A stretch of 39,910 bases of DNA from Candidatus Paralachnospira avium (lineage in GTDB: Bacteria; Bacillota; Clostridia; Lachnospirales; Lachnospiraceae): contig CAJFUL010000069.1 in NCBI GenBank assembly GCA_904420245.1, positions 1 to 39,910 on the forward strand, in the 5' to 3' direction. Shown in pieces: positions 32,105-39,889 of the stretch. Each line of letters opens with the position of its first letter. The stretch's first letter is position 1. The translations under genes were made by a program, and so were the position numbers. The notes under the pieces are model-generated. The model made no database searches. It was given only the letters and a program-made list of their open reading frames with translations, and was not told the DNA's origin.

Positions 32105-32617
32105 ATGTCAGAGATCATCCTATATTTTTCTCGGGCTGGTGAAAACTATGTCAGCGGGGCCATACGAAAGCTGGAAAAGGGGAACACGCAGCTGGCGGCG
32201 GAAATGATACAGAGCCTCACAGGAGCGGAGCTGTTTCAGATAGAACCGCTGGTCTCCTACTCAAAGGATTACTCCGAGTGCATCGACCAGGCCAAAAAGG
32301 ATCAGAGAAGAGAGGCCAGGCCGGAGCTCAAGGCTTATCCGGAGGCGCTGGAAGCTTATGATACCATCTATCTGGGCTATCCCAATTACTGGGGCACCAT
32401 GCCGATGCCGGTCTTCACCCTTCTGGAGCGGTATGATCTTTCGGAAAAAACCATACGTCCTTTCTGCACCCACGAGGGGAGCGGAGCGGGAGACAGTCTT
32501 AAGGATCTGGAAAAAGAGTGTCCGGGAGCCCATATCGGCCGTGTACTGGAGATCCAGGGCGGCAGAGTGGAGGCGTCCAGAAAGAAGATAGAAGAATGGG
32601 TACGTTCCCAGGCATAA
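32105..32617 (+). CDS. Flavodoxin
   Basis: A 170-residue flavodoxin-like FMN protein. The phosphate-binding strand-loop is ILYFSRAGENYVSG (residues ~4-17), with the typical LGYPNYWGTMPMPVFTLL and THEGSGAGDSLKDLE segments. It is an electron carrier or quinone/aldehyde-reductase partner in the cytoplasm. The start follows AAAGGAGGA. It is the first gene of the operon divergent from the LysR regulator; the cupin gene follows after 20 bases. Confidence 0.93.
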   Translation: MSEIILYFSRAGENYVSGAIRKLEKGNTQLAAEMIQSLTGAELFQIEPLVSYSKDYSECIDQAKKDQRREARPELKAYPEALEAYDTIYLGYPNYWGTMPMPVFTLLERYDLSEKTIRPFCTHEGSGAGDSLKDLEKECPGAHIGRVLEIQGGRVEASRKKIEEWVRSQA

Positions 32618-32637
32618 ATATGAAGGAGGTCATGAAA

Positions 32638-33060
32638 ATGGATATGGAACGGATGAAAAAGGATCTAGGCGGCGGCGCCGTATTTCCCATCGGCGAGGAG
32701 AACAAGGCTTTTGCCCAGTATTTTACAGGCGAATGTTATCTGAATATGCTGAGCACCATGGGTGTGGGAGTGGGGCTGGTGACGTTTGCGCCCGGCACCA
32801 TCAACGCCTACCATGTGCACCATAAGGGAGGACAGATCCTCCTGGTCACCGGAGGACGCGGCTGGTATCAGGAATACGGAAAGGAAGCCAGGGAGCTCCG
32901 GGCCGGCGATGTGGTGGAGATCCCGCCGGAGGTGAAGCACTGGCACGGGGCTGCCGCGGACAGCTGGTTCCAGCATATCGCCATCGAGGTGCCGGCGGAA
33001 GGCGCTTCCAATGAGTGGATGGAGTTTCTTTCTGAAGAGGAATATAAGAAGCTGAAATAA
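32638..33060 (+). CDS. Cupin-domain protein
   Basis: A 140-residue single-domain cupin. The metal-binding motif 1 is NAYHVHHKGGQILLV (His residues of H-x-H plus a downstream Glu/Gln) and motif 2 is PPEVKHWHGAAAD. The GDVVEIPPEVKHWH segment is typical of small cupins found beside carboxymuconolactone decarboxylase genes. Several ATGs are close together; 32638 is chosen because it is seven bases after GGAGGT. It lies between flavodoxin and decarboxylase genes. Substrate unknown. Confidence 0.88.
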   Translation: MDMERMKKDLGGGAVFPIGEENKAFAQYFTGECYLNMLSTMGVGVGLVTFAPGTINAYHVHHKGGQILLVTGGRGWYQEYGKEARELRAGDVVEIPPEVKHWHGAAADSWFQHIAIEVPAEGASNEWMEFLSEEEYKKLK

Positions 33061-33074
33061 GGAGGCATAGAGCG

Positions 33075-33785
33075 ATGGAAGGATTATGGGCGGGATTGAA
33101 AGAAAAAGATCCGGAGTTCGCGGAGCTTTTTGACCGGTTTGCCGGAGAGGATGTAAAGGCCCAGAGCAAACTGGATGAGAAAACAAGATATATGGCGGTA
33201 CTGGCGGCTCTTTTGGGCTGTCAGGGAAAGAAATGCTTCAAGGCTGTGCTCCGGGAGGCGCTGGAAGGCGCGGTGACTCCTGTGGAAGCCAAGGAGGTCC
33301 TGTACCAGGCCGCGGCTTATCTGGGCATCGGGAGAGTATATCCCTTTTTTGAGGCAGCCAACGAGGTCATGGAGGAGAAGGGCATTGCCCTGCCCCTTCC
33401 GGGCCAGTCCACCACCACAGCGGAGAACAGGCGGGATGCCGGAAACCAGGCCCAGGTGGATATTTTTGGAGACGGCATGAAGGAGTTCTGGAAATCCGGT
33501 CCTGAAGAGAGCCGCCATATCAATCTGTGGCTGGCGGCCAACTGCTTCGGAGATTACTATACCAGGACGGGGCTGGATCACAGGCAGAGGGAGATGATCA
33601 CGTTCTGCTTCCTGGCGGCCCAGGGCGGCTGTGAGCCCCAGCTCACCAGCCACGCCGCAGGCAATATGGGCATTGGGAATGACAAGGACTTTTTGATCCA
33701 GGTGATCTCCCAGTGCGTGCCCTATATCGGGTATCCCAGGAGCCTCAACGCGCTGCGGTGCGTAAACGAGGCGGCGGGGAAATAA
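33075..33785 (+). CDS. Carboxymuconolactone decarboxylase family protein, two domains
   Basis: A 236-residue protein with two CMD/AhpD-like helical domains. The first (about 25-95) contains LLGCQGKKCFKAVLREALEG; the second (about 150-236) has REMITFCFLAAQGGCEPQLTSH and a PYIGYPRSLNAL end typical of gamma-carboxymuconolactone decarboxylases. Family members act as decarboxylases, peroxidases or thiol-reductases; in cupin/flavodoxin clusters of anaerobes the reaction is unknown. Start follows AAGGAGG and 14 bases separate it from the cupin. It ends at a strong terminator. Confidence 0.9.
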   Translation: MEGLWAGLKEKDPEFAELFDRFAGEDVKAQSKLDEKTRYMAVLAALLGCQGKKCFKAVLREALEGAVTPVEAKEVLYQAAAYLGIGRVYPFFEAANEVMEEKGIALPLPGQSTTTAENRRDAGNQAQVDIFGDGMKEFWKSGPEESRHINLWLAANCFGDYYTRTGLDHRQREMITFCFLAAQGGCEPQLTSHAAGNMGIGNDKDFLIQVISQCVPYIGYPRSLNALRCVNEAAGK

Positions 33786-33796
33786 GACAGCAGCAT

Positions 33797-33844
33797 AAAA
33801 AAGACGTTCCTTGAGATCGGCTGATCTTGGGGGATGTCTTTTTT
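33797..33844. terminator. Terminator of the flavodoxin-cupin-CMD operon
   Basis: AAAAAAGAC (33797-33805) pairs with GTCTTTTTT (33836-33844); inner arms GAGATC and GATCTT close the stem over a GGCT loop. The plus-strand T-tract is six bases. Confidence 0.85.
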
Positions 33845-33895
33845 AGTTTGCGGAATCCTGTTATCTAAAATCCATGAAAATATTAGGGTTCTTTA

Positions 33896-33925
33896 TTTTC
33901 AGGAAAAGGCGGGATATGGTATAAT
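33896..33925 (+). promoter_or_regulatory. Helicase gene promoter
   Basis: TATAAT (33920-33925) preceded by TGG, an extended -10, with a weak TTTTCA (33896-33901) 18 bases upstream. Confidence 0.6.
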
Positions 33926-33955
33926 ACAGTCAGATCTTTGGAGGAGGGGAAGAGG

Positions 33956-36595
33956 ATGCTGCGGGAGATTCTGGAATTTCAGGGGACATGGAGAAGCTAT
34001 CAGAAACGGGTCTTGGATCGTTTTGACGCGTATATGCAGAATGGAAAGATACACATCGCAGCGGCGCCGGGCTCCGGGAAGACGACGCTGGGCATCGAGC
34101 TGATCCGCCGCATCGATCGCCCGGTGCTGATCCTGGCCCCTACCCTGACCATTCGGGAGCAGTGGGTGAGGAGGATCCGGGAGGCGTTCCTGACAGAACC
34201 GGAGAAGGCGGAGGAGTGGATCTCCCAGGATCTGAAGGCTCCCAGGCCCATCACGGTGTCCACCTATCAGGCCCTTCACAGCGCCGTTTCCGGATATGCC
34301 GGGGTGTTGAAGGAAAACGATGAATTCGGCACGGAGGAAGTGGTGGACTATGCAGGGTTCGACGTGACCGCCTGTCTGAAGGAAATGGGGCTGGGAACGC
34401 TGTGCCTGGACGAGTGCCATCATCTGCGCAGTGAATGGTGGAAGGCCCTGGAGCTTTTGAAAAAGGACTTCCCCTCCATCTATACGGTGGCTTTGACGGC
34501 CACGCCGCCCTATGATTCGGCGCCGGCCATGTGGGACCGTTATATCTCCCTGTGCGGGGAGATCGACGAGGAGATCTCCGTTCCGGAGCTGGTAAAGGAC
34601 GGCACCCTGTGTCCTCATCAGGATTTTGTGTACTTTAACTATCCCACCAGGGAGGAGATGAAGGAGGTCAAGGCCTTCCGGCAGCGGGTGAAGGAGATCA
34701 TGAGCCGCTTCCTAGAGGATGAGGTCTTCCGGGGGGCTGTGAAAAACCATCCCTTTCTCACGGGGAGGGCGGGGGAAGAGGAGATGCTGGAAAAGCCGGA
34801 ATATCTCTCTTCGATGCTGGTTTTTCTGGAGGCTTCGGGAGAGCCCTGGCCCAAGGCCTGTCAGAAGCTCCTGGGGTTTAAGGATCTGGAGCCGCTGTCG
34901 GAGAAATGGATGGAGATCCTCCTGCAGGGGTTCTTCTATGAGGATGCCGCCTCCTATCAGGTGCCTGACGGATACCGGGAGGAACGGCTCCGGGAGATGA
35001 AGGCCGCCGGAGCCGTGGAAAAGAAGAAGGTTTCCCTCCTGGTAAACGGGTCTTTGGAAAAGACGCTGGTGAATTCGGCCGGGAAATGCGGCAGCATCCG
35101 GAACATCGTCCTCCATGAATACGAAAATATGGGGACCGGGCTGAGGCTTCTGGTCCTGGCCGATTATATAAGGAAGGAATATGAAAGCGCCCTGGGAGAT
35201 GCCTCCAAAAACATCAGCAGCCTGGGCGTGCTGCCGTTCTTTGAGCAGATCCGGAGGGAGGCTGCGGAGAGAAAGGCTCCGGTGAGGCTGGGAGTGCTCT
35301 GCGGGAGCATTGTCATCATCCCGGAGGAGGCGAAGGAGCGGCTTTTGGCTCTGGCGGAGCGTCCGGAAAAGATCCGGTTTGCCAGGGCCGGACAGCTTCC
35401 GGATTACTGGAAGGCGGAGGCCTCCGGCGACCGGCACTTCCTGATGGGGCCGGTGACCCGTCTTTTTGAAGAAGGATATATACAGGTCCTGATCGGGACG
35501 AAATCCCTGCTGGGAGAGGGCTGGGATGCGCCCTGCGTCAACAGTCTGATCCTGGCCAGCTTCGTGGGTTCCTATATGCTCAGCAACCAGATGCGGGGCC
35601 GGGCCATCCGGGTATTCAGGGAGGAGCCGGAGAAGACCAGCACCGTCTGGCATCTGGTCTGTGTCAAGCCGGGAGAGGAGAGCGAAGACTTCGCGGCTCT
35701 GGAGCGGAGGATGGAACATTTTCTGGGGCTCCACTATGAGAAGGACCAGATCGAAAACGGCATCGGAAGGCTCACCGCCATCCAGAAGCCTTTCACAAAG
35801 CAGAACGTGGAAAGGACCAATGAGCGGATGCTGGAGCTGTCCGGACAGAGGGCGCTCCTGAAAGAACGCTGGGACAGGTCCCTGGCCGTCAGTCCTCAGA
35901 TCGAGACCGTCAGCGAGACGGGGATCCGGAAAAAGGATATTACGGGGGTGGCGCTGTATGACGTCATCCGGGATATGGTCATAAAAGGCGTGCTGACGAC
36001 TCTGGCCATGTTCATCTGCATATTTCTGGTCCGCAGGAGCGGCAGAGGCGTTTCCGTGCATATGCTCCAGGGGGTATACGGGATTTTGCTGGCGGTATTG
36101 GAGCTGCCCGGCTTCCGGAAGCTCTATACGCTGGGCAGTCCCATGAAACGGCTCAGGGTCTTCGGAGAGGGCATCCGGCAGGCGCTGGAGGAGACGGGCC
36201 AGCTGGATGCGGCGGGCAGCAGGGCAGAGACGGAATCGGAGGGCGTATATCATCTGGTCTATCTGTGGGGAGGCACGGAAAGAGATAAGACCTTGTTCAC
36301 AAAATGCGTCAACGAATTTTTTGAGGTGATCCATAACCAGCGCTACCTGCTGTACAAAAGATCCAGAAGAAACAGGATGGACGAATATTTTGCCGTGCCG
36401 GAATGTTTCGCCAGGCGCAAGGAGGACGCCAGGATCTTCGCGGACTGCATGAGCCGGTTCCTGGGACGGTATGAGCCGGTGTATACCAGGAACGAGGGAG
36501 GGCGGAAGATCCTCCTGGCCGCCAGGCGGAAGGCATTTTCCAACCGGGAGCACAGGTGCGTGACAAGAGAAAAGGTCAAGGGGGCTCTGGAATAG
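33956..36595 (+). CDS. SF2 DEAD/DEAH-type helicase with two predicted membrane segments
   Basis: An 879-residue SF2 helicase-like ATPase. Motifs in order: Q-like RSYQKRVLDRF, Walker A AAPGSGKTT (36-44), Ia LILAPTLTIREQW, motif II DECHH (152-156), motif III TATPP (181-185), a ~230-residue interdomain insertion, then motif V LIGTKSLLGEGWDAP (512-526) and VI QMRGRAIR (545-552). Unusually for a helicase, about residues 674-692 and 703-717 are strongly hydrophobic, followed by a basic ~160-residue C-terminal domain. Nuclease motifs were not found. ATG at 33956 follows GGAGGGG. It is a solitary gene with its own promoter and terminator. Known defence systems with such helicases usually have partner genes, absent here; function unknown. 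Confidence 0.82.
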   Translation: MLREILEFQGTWRSYQKRVLDRFDAYMQNGKIHIAAAPGSGKTTLGIELIRRIDRPVLILAPTLTIREQWVRRIREAFLTEPEKAEEWISQDLKAPRPITVSTYQALHSAVSGYAGVLKENDEFGTEEVVDYAGFDVTACLKEMGLGTLCLDECHHLRSEWWKALELLKKDFPSIYTVALTATPPYDSAPAMWDRYISLCGEIDEEISVPELVKDGTLCPHQDFVYFNYPTREEMKEVKAFRQRVKEIMSRFLEDEVFRGAVKNHPFLTGRAGEEEMLEKPEYLSSMLVFLEASGEPWPKACQKLLGFKDLEPLSEKWMEILLQGFFYEDAASYQVPDGYREERLREMKAAGAVEKKKVSLLVNGSLEKTLVNSAGKCGSIRNIVLHEYENMGTGLRLLVLADYIRKEYESALGDASKNISSLGVLPFFEQIRREAAERKAPVRLGVLCGSIVIIPEEAKERLLALAERPEKIRFARAGQLPDYWKAEASGDRHFLMGPVTRLFEEGYIQVLIGTKSLLGEGWDAPCVNSLILASFVGSYMLSNQMRGRAIRVFREEPEKTSTVWHLVCVKPGEESEDFAALERRMEHFLGLHYEKDQIENGIGRLTAIQKPFTKQNVERTNERMLELSGQRALLKERWDRSLAVSPQIETVSETGIRKKDITGVALYDVIRDMVIKGVLTTLAMFICIFLVRRSGRGVSVHMLQGVYGILLAVLELPGFRKLYTLGSPMKRLRVFGEGIRQALEETGQLDAAGSRAETESEGVYHLVYLWGGTERDKTLFTKCVNEFFEVIHNQRYLLYKRSRRNRMDEYFAVPECFARRKEDARIFADCMSRFLGRYEPVYTRNEGGRKILLAARRKAFSNREHRCVTREKVKGALE

Positions 36596-36597
36596 AC

Positions 36598-36635
36598 AAA
36601 GAGACAGTTATGCGTTTTGCATGGCTGTCTCTTTT
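36598..36635. terminator. Helicase terminator, shared with the convergent gene
   Basis: AAAGAGACAG (36598-36607) pairs with CTGTCTCTTT (36625-36634); inside, ATGC and GCAT pair too. The plus-strand end is TCTCTTTTA. Confidence 0.85.
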
Positions 36636-36715
36636 ATGCAGGATACTTCGTTGCCATAGACCTTCGTCCGGCAGCGGACGGCGCCGCAGAGGCGGGGGGC
36701 AGAGCGTCAGCAGGT
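36636..36715 (+). repeat. Degenerate dispersed repeat copy
   Basis: GCAGGATACTTCGTTGCCATAG resembles the CTATAGGAAACTTCGTTTCC hairpin part of the long copies, and a GC-rich GGCGCCGCAGAGGCGG follows. Similarity is partial; assignment is tentative. It overlaps the last codons of the convergent oxidoreductase gene. Confidence 0.4.
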
Positions 36716-39277
36716 GGCGCCGCCCTCCACTTCTTTTTCCAGGACGGCGGCTTTGTCGATGCTGCCGCTCAGGAGCTTATCCTGTACATAGTCGAAGCCC
36801 AGGCGGGCGATGGTGTCGGCGAACCGTTCGCCGGTGATGCCTTCATCCCGGAAGAACAGGATGATGCGCTCCACAAGGCGGATGACCTCTTCTTCGCTGG
36901 TGAAGATCCGGTCCAGGGGCCGGCCGGAGGCGATCTTCTTGCCCCAGCGTCCGCCGATATAGACTTTGTATCCGTTTACGGATTCGGTCACGGCGCCGAA
37001 AGGACACCGGCTGGTGCAGCGGCCGCAGTGGTTGCAGGCTTCTGTATCAATGGTGATCTTTCCATCCTTCATCTTGGCCACATGGATGGGACAGTTGTTC
37101 TCCACCTGGCAGACCTTGCAGCCTCTGCACTTGGACAGGTCGATCTCCGGCACCCGCTGTCCCACGATGCCCACGTCGTTTAAGCTGGGCTTCACGCAGT
37201 TGTTGGGGCAGCCGCCTACGGCGATCTTGAACTTATGGGGCAGGGATACGTCGTGGTATCCGATATAATAGAGATCGTGGAGCTTCTCCGAGAGATCGAA
37301 GGTGTCGATCAGGCCGTACTGGCAGGTGGTGCCTTTGCAGGAGACCACGGGACGCACCTTGGAGCCGGTCCCTCCCGTATCCAGCCCTGCCTCCTTTAAG
37401 AAGCTCATCAGGTCCTCCAGATTGTCATAGGGAACGCCCTGGATCTCCATGGTGAGGCGGGTGGTCATGGTGACTTCGCCGGAGCCGAACCGGTCGGCGG
37501 CCTCCGCGATCTTTCTGTGCTCCTCGGAAGTGATCTTTCCGTTTCTGGTGAGGACGCGGACGTTGAACACGTCGTCATACCGTTTATCCTGGAGGCAGCC
37601 AAGCCCCTTGACCCGCTTGATCTCTTCGGGGGGCAGCTTCTTTCCGTTTCTGGGTACTTTTACTTCGTTGAACATGGCGCCTCCTTCCAGGGCGAGGGTA
37701 TTGGTATAGCCCAGGGCCTTCAGCCGGTTCTGAAGGAGATAAGCCCTCTTTCCCTTGGTGCATACCAGCAGGAGCTTGGCATCCTGATCCAGGCCCTCGA
37801 TGGGCTCAGTGACCGATACCAGGTCCACCCAGCGGGCGCCGGGGATGGAGGGCGCGGGCTGTACGTCGACGACGGTATATCCTTTGGCGGCTCCGGCGGC
37901 ATATTCCGCGGGAGTCATGCTGTCTAAGATGCCGTCCAGCTTGTTCTCCAGCACATAGCAGGCGGAGACAAAAGGATGGATGGCGGTGGAAAAGGGAGGA
38001 GCATAGGCGTAATCCAGGGTGTCGAAATCGTCGATGGCCATGCCCTGGGAGATGCCGGTGACGGCGATGTCCGTCATCTTGTCCACAGCTCCCGCTCCCA
38101 ATACCTGGATCCCCAAGAGCTTCCTGCTGGCCCTGTCAGCGGTCAGTTTGACGACGAAGGAGGAAGCGCCGGGATAATAGTGAGCTTTGTCGTCCAGGAT
38201 CGAGACAGCGGATACAGGATCGTATCCCTCCGCTCTGGCCTGGGCTTCCGTGAGGCCGGTCCGGCCGCCGTTCAGATCCGGCAGCAGTTTGACGACGCCG
38301 GTCCCGAGACATCCGCCGTAGCTCTTTTCGGAACCGTTCATGGACAGGGCCATGACTCTGGCGGACAGATTGGCGGTGGAACCCATGGCGGACCACTGGC
38401 CCTTTCCGGTCAGCATGTTTTTGACCATGGCGCAGTCGCCGGCGGCATAGACGTCCGGAAGATTGGTCCGCATCTGGGCGTCCACCACGATGGTGCCCTT
38501 GAACATTTCCAGTCCGGAGCCGTCCAGAAAGCCGGTGGCCGGGCGGACGCCGATGGCGATGACCACCAGGTCGGCAGGCAGGGAGCCTGTATCCGTCTCC
38601 ACGGCCTCTGCATGACCGGTGCCCCTGATCCCTGTCAGGCTGGTGGAGGTCAGGACTCTCATGCCGGCTTTTTTCAGCAGCCGCTTGGCATAACCGGCCA
38701 TCTCTTCATCAAAAGCGTTGGGCATGATCTGGGACGCCGCATCGATGACGGTTACTTCCAGGCCCTGGCCCAGCAGGTTTTCCGCCACTTCCAGGCCGAT
38801 GAACCCGGCGCCGCAGACCACGGCCCTGCGGCAGCCGTTCTTTTCGATATAGTCCCGGATGTTTACCGCATCCTCAGGCGTGCGGACGCAGAAGACGCCG
38901 GACAGGTCCGTTCCCGCCACAGGAGGGACGAAGGGGACGGCGCCGGTGGCGATCACCAGCTTGTCGTAAGTTTCCGTAAAGGTTTCGCCGGAGGGCCGGC
39001 GGATGGTGACCTCTTTGGCAGAGGCGTCCAGCCCCACGGCTTCATGGCCGGTATGTACGGTCACGCCGGTCAGAGCGGAATATTTGGCCGGCGTATTGAC
39101 GATGAGGCCGTCTCTGGAAGAGATGTCTCCGCCGATATAGTAGGGAAGGCCGCAGCCGGCATAGGAAATATCTTCCCCCTTGGTATAGATGACGACTTCT
39201 GCGCTGCGGTCGCACCGCTTCAGCTTGGCAGCAGCCTTGGTGCCGGCGGCGACGCCGCCTAGAATGATATATTTCAT
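36707..39277 (-). CDS. CoA-disulfide-reductase-like / rhodanese / sulfite-reductase-like fusion
   Basis: An 856-residue cytoplasmic redox fusion. Residues ~1-440 are a CoA-disulfide reductase/NADH oxidase-like flavoprotein: FAD motif GGVAAGTKAAAKL, redox Cys42 in SYAGCGLPYYIGG, and the second nucleotide site VVCGAGFIGLEVAENL. Residues ~460-550 resemble a rhodanese domain with Cys506 in VCTKGKRA. From ~570 on is a nitrite/sulfite reductase-like half: Cys647 and Cys652 (C-x4-C) with Cys690 and Cys694 (C-x3-C) in GGCPNNCVKP, probable siroheme/[4Fe-4S] ligands, then ferredoxin motifs CRGCKVC and CNHCGRCTSRCP. Such fusions suggest reductive sulfur handling. The ATG at 39277 follows AAAGGAGG. Confidence 0.85.
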   Translation of the reverse strand: MKYIILGGVAAGTKAAAKLKRCDRSAEVVIYTKGEDISYAGCGLPYYIGGDISSRDGLIVNTPAKYSALTGVTVHTGHEAVGLDASAKEVTIRRPSGETFTETYDKLVIATGAVPFVPPVAGTDLSGVFCVRTPEDAVNIRDYIEKNGCRRAVVCGAGFIGLEVAENLLGQGLEVTVIDAASQIMPNAFDEEMAGYAKRLLKKAGMRVLTSTSLTGIRGTGHAEAVETDTGSLPADLVVIAIGVRPATGFLDGSGLEMFKGTIVVDAQMRTNLPDVYAAGDCAMVKNMLTGKGQWSAMGSTANLSARVMALSMNGSEKSYGGCLGTGVVKLLPDLNGGRTGLTEAQARAEGYDPVSAVSILDDKAHYYPGASSFVVKLTADRASRKLLGIQVLGAGAVDKMTDIAVTGISQGMAIDDFDTLDYAYAPPFSTAIHPFVSACYVLENKLDGILDSMTPAEYAAGAAKGYTVVDVQPAPSIPGARWVDLVSVTEPIEGLDQDAKLLLVCTKGKRAYLLQNRLKALGYTNTLALEGGAMFNEVKVPRNGKKLPPEEIKRVKGLGCLQDKRYDDVFNVRVLTRNGKITSEEHRKIAEAADRFGSGEVTMTTRLTMEIQGVPYDNLEDLMSFLKEAGLDTGGTGSKVRPVVSCKGTTCQYGLIDTFDLSEKLHDLYYIGYHDVSLPHKFKIAVGGCPNNCVKPSLNDVGIVGQRVPEIDLSKCRGCKVCQVENNCPIHVAKMKDGKITIDTEACNHCGRCTSRCPFGAVTESVNGYKVYIGGRWGKKIASGRPLDRIFTSEEEVIRLVERIILFFRDEGITGERFADTIARLGFDYVQDKLLSGSIDKAAVLEKEVEGGATC

Positions 39278-39301
39278 GGTTTACCTCCTTTGTTTTCTTC
39301 T

Positions 39302-39331
39302 ATTCTACTCCATAGTGGGAGGGGAAGGCAA
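39302..39331 (-). promoter_or_regulatory. Probable promoter of the redox fusion gene
   Basis: On the minus strand TTGCCT (39326-39331), 18 bases, TAGAAT (39302-39307), ~25 bases before the start. Confidence 0.5.
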
Positions 39332-39449
39332 CCTGAAAGTTTAAAATTTAACAAAATTCGGAAATGTGAACTTTTTGTGAAATCAGCACGTTAGTCTTGT
39401 CAGCTGCGATCGTTTTTTAACTATATAAGGAACGATTTTTGATAAATGC

Positions 39450-39480
39450 TTGACTGTAAACTTTGTTTATAGCTTATTAT
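39450..39480 (+). promoter_or_regulatory. MerR-type promoter and operator
   Basis: TTGACT (39450-39455) and TATTAT (39475-39480) are 19 bases apart, the over-long spacing of MerR-controlled promoters. The spacer holds the imperfect dyad GTAAAC-TTT-GTTTAT (39456-39470), so the MerR gene at 39518 is probably autoregulated from it. Confidence 0.72.
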
Positions 39481-39517
39481 TAAGTAAAATAGAGTTGCTT
39501 GAAAGGGGCTGCATAAC

Positions 39518-39889
39518 ATGACCATAAAAGACGTAGAAGAACGAACAGGCTTATCCCGTTCTAATATCCGTTTTTATGAAAAGGAAAAACTCATCGAGCC
39601 TTCGAGAAATGAAAACAATGGTTATAGAGATTACTCTGAAAATGATGTGGAAAATATAAAGAAGATCGCATATCTGCGTACATTGGGAATTTCTATCGAG
39701 GATATACGAAGTATTATAGCCCAAAAAGTAACATTGCAGGAAACGCTCGAGAAGCAGAATGAAGTATTAAAAAGTCAGATTATCGATTTGCATAAGGCGA
39801 AGCTCATGTGCGAAAAAATGCTGGATGAGGAAAGTATTAATCCTGAATTATTCACGACTTTGCCACGAATGTGGCTGAAAGCCACATAG
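39518..39889 (+). CDS. Short MerR-family regulator, possibly truncated
   Basis: A 123-residue MerR-family protein. The winged helix-turn-helix is at residues 1-70 (MTIKDVEERTGLSRSNIRFY, then ENNGYRDYSENDVENIKKIA), followed by the dimerisation helix (about 75-110). Many clostridial relatives continue into a membrane or effector domain; this one ends after the helix at LFTTLPRMWLKAT. DNA here is much more AT-rich than the rest of the window (codons such as AAA, GAA, ATA dominate), suggesting acquisition. A likely autoregulated promoter lies upstream. The ATG follows AAAGGGG. Whether it is complete or shortened by mutation cannot be told from the window. Confidence 0.82.
   Translation: MTIKDVEERTGLSRSNIRFYEKEKLIEPSRNENNGYRDYSENDVENIKKIAYLRTLGISIEDIRSIIAQKVTLQETLEKQNEVLKSQIIDLHKAKLMCEKMLDEESINPELFTTLPRMWLKAT
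39862..39887. other. Competing hairpins at the end of the MerR gene
   Basis: ATGTGGCT-GAA-AGCCACAT (39869-39887) is a perfect 8-bp hairpin over the last codons, and its left arm can instead pair with GCCAC at 39862-39866. There is no T-tract directly after it, so terminator, recombination or repeat roles are all open. Confidence 0.5.

Noticed and set aside
34712-36553. 613-codon open frame on the minus strand
   Set aside because: It is antisense to the helicase; the product is compositionally odd and lacks start signals.
37976-39262. 428-codon open frame on the plus strand
   Set aside because: It is antisense to the redox fusion gene, whose cofactor motifs are clear. The Gly/Asp/Val-rich product shows no family features.
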